From Candidatus Cloacimonas sp. 4484_140 (lineage in GTDB: Bacteria; Cloacimonadota; Cloacimonadia; JGIOTU-2), in the NCBI GenBank assembly GCA_002049945.1, contig MVCT01000031.1, positions 1 through 9,332 of the forward strand: 9,332 nucleotides of DNA. The letters are read 5' to 3'. Every line of letters begins with the position of its first letter. Position 1 is the stretch's first letter. Below are positions 5,143-9,332 of the stretch, in pieces. A program made the translations under genes and the position numbers. The notes under the pieces are model-generated. The model worked only from the letters and a program-made list of their open reading frames with translations, did not search any database and had not been told where the DNA came from.

Positions 5143-6639
5143 TTGAAAAAAGGCAAGATAGTTCAGATCATTGGTCCGGTAGTTGATGTAGAATTTTCAG
5201 AAGAAGATCTACCTGGAATTTATACAGCGCTTCATGTGAAGAGAAAGGGCGAAAGTGTTCTTGTGCTCGAAGTGCAGCAACATCTCGGTGAAAACAGAGT
5301 TCGTGCAATTGCAATGGACTCAACCGACGGACTTCAGAGAGGTGATGAGGTCATAAATACAGGTGAACCGATCTCCGTTCCTGTTGGAGAAGAAATTCTT
5401 GGGCGGCTTATAAATATTATTGGCGAGCCAATCGATAATATCGGCGAAATAAAAACAAAGAAACGTTATCCCATCCACAGAGAAACGCCTGCATATACAC
5501 AGCTAGATATAAGGGATGAAATTCTTGAAACAGGCATCAAAGTTATCGACCTGCTCTGCCCCTATTCAAAAGGTGGGAAAACAGGGCTTTTCGGCGGCGC
5601 TGGTGTGGGTAAAACAGTGCTCATTATGGAATTGATACGAAACGTTGCGACCGAGCATGGCGGATATTCTGTATTTGCAGGTGTTGGAGAGCGAACACGA
5701 GAAGGAAACGATCTCTGGTTAGAAATGAAGGAATCCGGTGTGATAGATAAAACTGCAATGGTGTTCGGTCAGATGAACGAACCTCCCGGAGCCAGACTTA
5801 GAGTGGGACTTGCTGGTCTTGCCGTTGCAGAATATTTCCGTGATGAAGCTCATCAAGATGTCCTTCTATTCATTGATAATATTTTCAGATTTACTCAAGC
5901 AGGTTCCGAAGTTTCAGCGCTCCTTGGCAGAATGCCTTCTGCGGTGGGTTATCAGCCAACACTGGCAACGGAAATGGGCGAACTCCAGGAAAGAATCACA
6001 TCAACTAAAGATGGCTCGATCACCTCGGTTCAGGCAATTTATGTGCCTGCGGACGATTTGACCGACCCGGCTCCTGCAACGGCATTTGCACACCTCGATG
6101 CAACCACGGTGCTTTCTCGAAAGATAGTTGAACTTGGTATCTATCCTGCTGTTGATCCCCTTGATTCAAACTCACGAATTCTTGATCCTCGTGTTGTCGG
6201 AACGGAGCACTATTCTACAGCAAGAGAAGTTCAGCAAGTACTACAAAAGTATAGAGAACTTCAAGATATTATTGCTATTCTTGGTATGGAAGAGCTTTCT
6301 GAAGAAGACAAGCAGACTGTGAACCGTGCTCGTAGAATTCAGAGATTCTTATCTCAGCCATTCTTTGTTGCAGAAGAATTCACAAACTATAAAGGGCAGT
6401 ATGTAAAACTTGAGGATACAATTGCAGGTTTCAAAAAGATCCTTGCGGGCGAATGTGATCATATTCCTGAGCGCGCTTTCCTTATGGCTGGTACGATAAG
6501 AGAAGTTGAAGATCGCTTTAAAAAAATGAAGTCTCACAAAAAAGAAGACATCGTTGAAGAAGAACTTCCGGAAAAGAAAGAGTCCAAAAAAGAAAAACCT
6601 GAACCTGAAAAAGTAGAGACCAAGAAAAAGAAGAAATAA
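5143..6639 (+). CDS. atpD: F-type ATP synthase subunit beta, with charged C-terminal tail
   Basis: Beta is the catalytic subunit that makes or hydrolyses ATP. Starting at the TTG at 5143 it has 498 residues. Walker A GGAGVGKT is at residues 151-158 (K157), GERTREGND at 182-190 with the catalytic E183 and R184, and Walker B VLLFIDN ends with D245. The lever motif is EELSEED at 383-389, differing from DELSEED only in the first acidic residue. The core ends near residue 462. It is followed by a Lys/Glu/Pro-rich tail of about 36 residues (SHKKEDIVEEELPEKKE onward, ending in KKKKK) that most beta subunits lack. The tail reads in frame with a normal stop 6 nt before atpC, so it is not an obvious frameshift. 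Confidence 0.97.
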   Translation: MKKGKIVQIIGPVVDVEFSEEDLPGIYTALHVKRKGESVLVLEVQQHLGENRVRAIAMDSTDGLQRGDEVINTGEPISVPVGEEILGRLINIIGEPIDNIGEIKTKKRYPIHRETPAYTQLDIRDEILETGIKVIDLLCPYSKGGKTGLFGGAGVGKTVLIMELIRNVATEHGGYSVFAGVGERTREGNDLWLEMKESGVIDKTAMVFGQMNEPPGARLRVGLAGLAVAEYFRDEAHQDVLLFIDNIFRFTQAGSEVSALLGRMPSAVGYQPTLATEMGELQERITSTKDGSITSVQAIYVPADDLTDPAPATAFAHLDATTVLSRKIVELGIYPAVDPLDSNSRILDPRVVGTEHYSTAREVQQVLQKYRELQDIIAILGMEELSEEDKQTVNRARRIQRFLSQPFFVAEEFTNYKGQYVKLEDTIAGFKKILAGECDHIPERAFLMAGTIREVEDRFKKMKSHKKEDIVEEELPEKKESKKEKPEPEKVETKKKKK

Positions 6640-6645
6640 AAACTA

Positions 6646-7065
6646 ATGGCTAACAATTCGCAATTGATCCATCTGAAAATCGTTACACCAAGAGGAATTT
6701 TCCTTGAAGATGACGTGAGCGAGCTTGTTGCTCCCGGAAAAGATGGCGATTTCGGTGTGCTGATCGGACACACTCCATTTATCTCATCAGTCAGACCGGG
6801 CATTTTGAAGATTTTTAAAAACGACAAACCCGAACTCTATTCTTTAATGAATGGATTTGTAATGGTTGATGTTGATATGGTAAGGATTTTTACTGAAATA
6901 ATCGAGCGACCTGATGATATTGATCTAAAAAGAGCTGAGCGTGCAAAGGAACGGGCAGAAAAACGGCTGCTGGAGAAACGGGAAGATACTGACCTTCGCC
7001 GTGCAGAAGCAGCATTGAAAAGATCAATTGCACGTATCCAGATAAGCGAAGCAGGATTTCATTAA
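6646..7065 (+). CDS. atpC: F-type ATP synthase subunit epsilon
   Basis: Epsilon joins gamma to the c-ring and can inhibit ATP hydrolysis. The 139 residues include both usual domains. The N-terminal beta-sandwich (about 1-88) begins LIHLKIVTPRGIFLEDDV, with GDFGVLIGHTPFISSVRPG and GFVMVDVDMVRIFTE. The C-terminal helical hairpin (about 89-135) is rich in Arg, Glu and Ala (KRAERAKERAEKRL, DLRRAEAALKRS). Full-length helices mean it could adopt the extended inhibitory form. The ATG at 6646 follows the atpD stop by 6 nt with no clear Shine-Dalgarno of its own, so coupling to atpD is likely. It is the last gene before the operon terminator. Confidence 0.95.
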   Translation: MANNSQLIHLKIVTPRGIFLEDDVSELVAPGKDGDFGVLIGHTPFISSVRPGILKIFKNDKPELYSLMNGFVMVDVDMVRIFTEIIERPDDIDLKRAERAKERAEKRLLEKREDTDLRRAEAALKRSIARIQISEAGFH

Positions 7066-7074
7066 TTGATTTCG

Positions 7075-7103
7075 TTGACGCAGAAATTTTGAATAGCTAT
7101 ATG
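7075..7103 (+). promoter_or_regulatory. Predicted sigma-70-type promoter for the hydrolase gene, overlapping the terminator
   Basis: TTGACG (7075-7080) and TATATG (7098-7103) are separated by exactly 17 nt. The -10 lies inside the left arm of the terminator hairpin. Transcription would start near 7110, leaving a leader of about 28 nt before the TTG at 7138 that lacks the left arm and so cannot fold the terminator. The match is 5 of 6 at -35 and 4 of 6 at -10. This is a prediction only. Confidence 0.5.
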
Positions 7104-7122
7104 TGAGTATAGCTATTTTTTT
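7092..7122 (+). terminator. Rho-independent terminator of the atp operon
   Basis: AATAGCTATA (7092-7101) pairs perfectly with TATAGCTATT (7108-7117) around the loop TGTGAG. The 3' arm runs into seven T residues (7116-7122). It lies 26 nt after the atpC stop. The stem is AT-rich but perfect, and the T tract is clear. Confidence 0.85.
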
Positions 7123-7126
7123 ATGC

Positions 7127-7132
7127 AGGTGA
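7127..7132 (+). promoter_or_regulatory. Ribosome binding site that sets the start of the LysM hydrolase
   Basis: AGGTGA lies 5 nt before the TTG at 7138. The in-frame ATG at 7123 sits directly after the terminator T tract with no ribosome binding site. The TTG start also gives a cleaner signal peptide (KKIKQIF...), and TTG starts are used elsewhere in this window. Confidence 0.6.
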
Positions 7133-7137
7133 TAAAT

Positions 7138-8424
7138 TTGAAAAAAATAAAACAGATATTCATAATCTTATTACTTTTTCTCTCGATGCTATTTTGCAAT
7201 ACATTGTTTGCAGAAAGAGAAGATTCATTATACATTGAACACAGAGTCCGCTCAGGTGAGAATCTGTACAAGATCGCCAGACAATATATTGATAAATCCC
7301 CCACTCTCTTTCTTGGTGAATTTGTCGAACAAATTAGGTTTGCAAATGGTATTTCTGATTCAAATATAATTCATATCGATCAAATATTAATTATCCCGAC
7401 TGCAGGAACTGAATTTATTAGCAACGAAGTAATTCATCATGATTCTCTGTGCGGAATTTATCTGAACACCTATTCCCTGACAGAAAAAACTCTTCAGCGA
7501 CTCATCACACATTATGATTCACTCGGATGTAATGCACTGGTTCTGGATTATTCAAATGTGAGAGGTACGCTCTTTTATGCATCAGAAAATAAAATTGCAC
7601 GTGAAAATGATCTTATCGTGCCTATTATCAGCCATCCTCAAAAGCTTGCAAATCTCCTTCATCAACACAATATTGAACTTATTGCGCGGGTCACGATTTT
7701 CAAAGATACAACTCTGGCACATAACTATCCTGAATGGCGACCTGTTATTATTCCTGATTCCACAGATACGCTTGCCTCAAAAAAGAAGTATGACGAGCAC
7801 TGGCTGAATCCGAATAATCAGGAAGTTCAGCAACACAAAATTGATATAATAAAAGAGATTATCTCACTTGGAGTTGATGAGATACAGCTTGACTATGTAC
7901 GCTTCCCCACACAGGGGCATTTGCTCGATGCAGATTATGGAATTCCGGATTCGCTTACAAAACCGAACGTGATCACCGATTTTATTTCCAAAGTATATGC
8001 TATAACACAACAGGAAGGTGTGACACTCTCTGCTGATATTTTCGGAATTGTCGCACTCCAGCATTCTGAAGATGTACAGAATACGGGTCAGGATATTAAA
8101 ATGATAATGCCCTATTTAGATCGAATTCATCCAATGATCTATCCTTCGCATTTTTATGGAGAGTTCTGGGGCAAAGCAAATCCCGGGAAAGAGCCCTATT
8201 ACTTCATTTATAGAATGTGCAGTGTGCTAAGAGATGAAATCGGCGACGATAGCAAGATCATACCCTATCTTGAATCTTTTTCATTATATCATAATTCGGT
8301 TGACCAATTTACTATTTCTGCGCAGATGCAGGCAGTCAAAGACGCAGGACTTAATGCAGGATTCCTTTTCTGGAATGCCGGTGCAAGTTATGACGCTACA
8401 TGGAAGGCGCTTGAGGATTTTTGA
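7138..8424 (+). CDS. Secreted LysM-domain putative glycoside hydrolase (DUF4015/GHL type)
   Basis: This 428-residue protein has a signal peptide at 1-25 (lysines, then IIILLLF-type core, cleavage after TLFA). Residues about 34-87 form a LysM module (HRVRSGENLYKIARQ ... IDQILIIP), which in known families binds peptidoglycan or chitin-like glycans. The rest resembles the GHL/DUF4015 putative glycosidase barrel. It shows GIYLNTYS at the opening, ELIARVTIFKD near the middle, DEIQLDYVRFP at 247-257, SADIFGI at 298-304, HPMIYPSHFYG at 331-341 and AGLNAGFLFWN near the end. The acidic residues D247, E248, D252 and D300 are candidate catalytic groups by family resemblance. It probably acts in the periplasm or at the surface on cell-wall or polysaccharide substrates; the actual substrate is unknown. 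It has its own likely promoter and is not functionally tied to ATP synthase. The start could alternatively be the ATG at 7123. Confidence 0.85.
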   Translation: MKKIKQIFIILLLFLSMLFCNTLFAEREDSLYIEHRVRSGENLYKIARQYIDKSPTLFLGEFVEQIRFANGISDSNIIHIDQILIIPTAGTEFISNEVIHHDSLCGIYLNTYSLTEKTLQRLITHYDSLGCNALVLDYSNVRGTLFYASENKIARENDLIVPIISHPQKLANLLHQHNIELIARVTIFKDTTLAHNYPEWRPVIIPDSTDTLASKKKYDEHWLNPNNQEVQQHKIDIIKEIISLGVDEIQLDYVRFPTQGHLLDADYGIPDSLTKPNVITDFISKVYAITQQEGVTLSADIFGIVALQHSEDVQNTGQDIKMIMPYLDRIHPMIYPSHFYGEFWGKANPGKEPYYFIYRMCSVLRDEIGDDSKIIPYLESFSLYHNSVDQFTISAQMQAVKDAGLNAGFLFWNAGASYDATWKALEDF

Positions 8425-8434
8425 TAGTTTTAAT

Positions 8435-8541
8435 CGTTCCCAAAGCTTTAGGACGTTAAATGCTTGCCCTGTGTAATCCACGAAGTGGTGCAAAACAATT
8501 ACACAGGGCGGGCAAATTTAACTGTTCCCTCTTTGGGAACG
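8435..8541. repeat. Nested palindromic element, REP- or MITE-like
   Basis: Outer arms CGTTCCCAAAG (8435-8445) and CTTTGGGAACG (8531-8541) are perfect 11-bp inverted repeats. Inside, 8455-8477 pairs with 8498-8522: a perfect 12-bp core (GCCCTGTGTAAT with ATTACACAGGGC), two G-T pairs, three more pairs, a 2-nt bulge and six closing pairs. The 20-nt apical loop contains a small hairpin, CCAC-GAA-GTGG (8478-8488). No target-site duplication is visible beside the outer arms and no T tract follows, so it is neither a clear insertion nor a normal terminator. The form resembles short non-autonomous palindromic repeats that occur in many copies per genome. Copy number cannot be seen from one window. 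Confidence 0.75.
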
Positions 8542-8545
8542 CATC

Positions 8546-8571
8546 GCTCGATTACTTCACCAAGTCGGAGC
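8546..8571. repeat. Second small stem-loop beside the palindromic element
   Basis: GCTC (8546-8549) pairs with GAGC (8568-8571), and inside it ACTT (8554-8557) pairs with AAGT (8562-8565) around CACC. The following GGAGCTT...AACGAG resembles a decayed arm of the neighbouring CTTTGGGAACG repeat. It may be a degenerate partner copy. Apart from this, the main palindrome and a weak promoter, the 227-bp gap 8425-8651 holds nothing recognisable. Confidence 0.35.
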
Positions 8572-8599
8572 TTAATAACGAGATTGAAATATTAATTTC

Positions 8600-8628
8600 T
8601 TGACGTACATACTTAACGTAACGAAATT
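8600..8628 (+). promoter_or_regulatory. Weak promoter candidate for the methyltransferase
   Basis: TTGACG (8600-8605) is a good -35 match, identical to the one before the hydrolase gene. Seventeen nt later stands GAAATT (8623-8628), only a 3 of 6 match to a -10. ACGT occurs at 8603-8606 and 8616-8619, which could be operator half-sites, but this is speculative. Confidence 0.25.
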
Positions 8629-8651
8629 TTAATTTTAAATGGAGTTTGCTC

Positions 8652-9332
8652 ATGAATTCAAATAAAAGCGATTTAACATTATTAGCACAAAAAAGCACTT
8701 TTGAGTATGAGCAAATTCAAACTTCTGAAAATTTAAAAGAAAAGGGACAAGTTTTTACACCGGTTTTAATTGCAAAATATATGGCAAATCAATTTGATTT
8801 ATCATATTCGCATTTCAATATTCTTGATCCAGGTGCAGGAACAGGAATACTAACCGCTGCTATTTGCAACCGAATTGCCAGAGAGTGTAATGAAAAGAAG
8901 ATAATTAATATTACAGCATACGAGGATGATAAAGCAGTATTACATTTTCTAAATCAAAATCTGGAAGATATTAAAGACCGAATTGAAGAAATTGGACATG
9001 AATTAAATTTTCAAATCATAAATAAAAATTTTATATATGATAATTATTTGATGCTTGATTCAAAAGACCTATTTAATAGTATCCCAAAAAGATTTAATAT
9101 CATAATTAGTAACCCTCCTTATTATAAAGTTAGTAAATCCGATCGGCTTTCACAACTAATGGCTGAGATAGTGCATGGACAACCTAATATTTATATGTTT
9201 TTCTTAGCGATATCTTCAAAATTATTATCAAACAACGGTCAGATGGTATTTATTACCCCAAGAAGTTTTTGCTCTGGATTGTACTTTAAAAAATTTAGGA
9301 AATGGTTATTAAACACAGTTAATTTGTCCTCA
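8652..9332 (+). CDS. Adenine-N6 DNA methyltransferase, BsuBI/PstI-Eco57I type (3' partial)
   Basis: The enzyme would transfer a methyl group from S-adenosylmethionine to adenine N6 in a specific DNA site, normally protecting DNA from a partner endonuclease. The frame is open from the ATG at 8652 to the window end (227 codons, no stop). GGAG lies 7 nt before the ATG. KGQVFTPVLIAKYMA at 31-45 is the family's N-terminal signature. Motif I is ILDPGAGTGILTAA at 57-70 (SAM binding), the acidic AYEDD at 89-93 follows, and motif IV is SNPPY at 153-157, the catalytic motif of N6-adenine enzymes. ITPRSFCSGLYFKKFR at 201-216 matches the conserved segment of M.BsuBI/M.PstI relatives. By eye the gene is richer in A and T than the atp genes, suggesting acquisition. 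A partner restriction enzyme probably lies downstream, outside the window. Site specificity is not determinable here. Confidence 0.88.
   Translation, partial: MNSNKSDLTLLAQKSTFEYEQIQTSENLKEKGQVFTPVLIAKYMANQFDLSYSHFNILDPGAGTGILTAAICNRIARECNEKKIINITAYEDDKAVLHFLNQNLEDIKDRIEEIGHELNFQIINKNFIYDNYLMLDSKDLFNSIPKRFNIIISNPPYYKVSKSDRLSQLMAEIVHGQPNIYMFFLAISSKLLSNNGQMVFITPRSFCSGLYFKKFRKWLLNTVNLSS

Noticed and set aside
6534..6827. A minus-strand frame across the atpD/atpC junction.
   Set aside because: Its Phe/Ser-rich product is the complement of the Lys/Glu-rich beta tail, so it is a composition artefact.
7162..7198. Lipoprotein signal (cysteine within the hydrolase leader, MLFC).
   Set aside because: The residues before the cysteine do not fit a lipobox (Phe at -1), and a better type I cleavage site follows at TLFA.
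8234..8476. A + strand frame running from the hydrolase gene into the palindrome region.
   Set aside because: It overlaps the conserved barrel frame of the hydrolase for most of its length and has no protein-like motif or ribosome binding site.
8435..8541. The palindrome as a transcription terminator for the hydrolase gene.
   Set aside because: No T tract follows either the inner or the outer stem, so intrinsic termination is not supported, although it could still stabilise an mRNA end.

Overview
The window is almost entirely one F-type ATP synthase operon on the + strand, followed by a short accessory tail. The gene order is atpB (subunit a, 5' end outside the window), c-subunit genes, atpF (b), atpH (delta), atpA (alpha), atpG (gamma), atpD (beta) and atpC (epsilon). 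The genes are tightly packed: atpF/atpH overlap by 8 nt, atpA/atpG by 1 nt, and all other gaps are short. A Rho-independent terminator closes the operon at about 7092-7122.

The c-subunit region (632-1446) is the unusual part. A strongly expressed-looking, single-hairpin c gene (1207-1446) carries a complete Na+-type ligand set with an extra carboxylate in helix 1, as in two-carboxylate Na+ rotor rings. Upstream lies what looks like a second, V-type-like c gene made of two fused hairpins. Its reading frame is broken by a 65-bp imperfect tandem duplication at 809-933. Collapsing the duplication restores an intact 161-residue, four-helix protein. The break is either a real mutation or an assembly/strain chimera. 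Either way it points to a mixed rotor ring built from unequal c subunits, as known in Acetobacterium woodii.

After the terminator comes a secreted LysM plus GHL-type (DUF4015-like) putative glycoside hydrolase (7138-8424). Its likely promoter is embedded in the terminator itself. Next is a 227-bp non-coding stretch (8425-8651) holding a nested 107-bp palindromic element, a second small stem-loop and a weak promoter candidate. The window ends inside an AT-rich adenine-N6 DNA methyltransferase gene (8652 to end) of the BsuBI/PstI-Eco57I kind, probably half of an acquired type II restriction-modification system.

Organism: several TTG starts with good Shine-Dalgarno sites, a Na+-type c subunit, a long charged tail on beta and an insert in alpha suggest an anaerobic, probably Gram-negative bacterium from a little-cultured phylum (for example Cloacimonadota or relatives of Bacteroidota). 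The lineage guess is weak because nothing here is phylum-diagnostic by eye. No rRNA, tRNA, CRISPR array or intact insertion sequence was seen.
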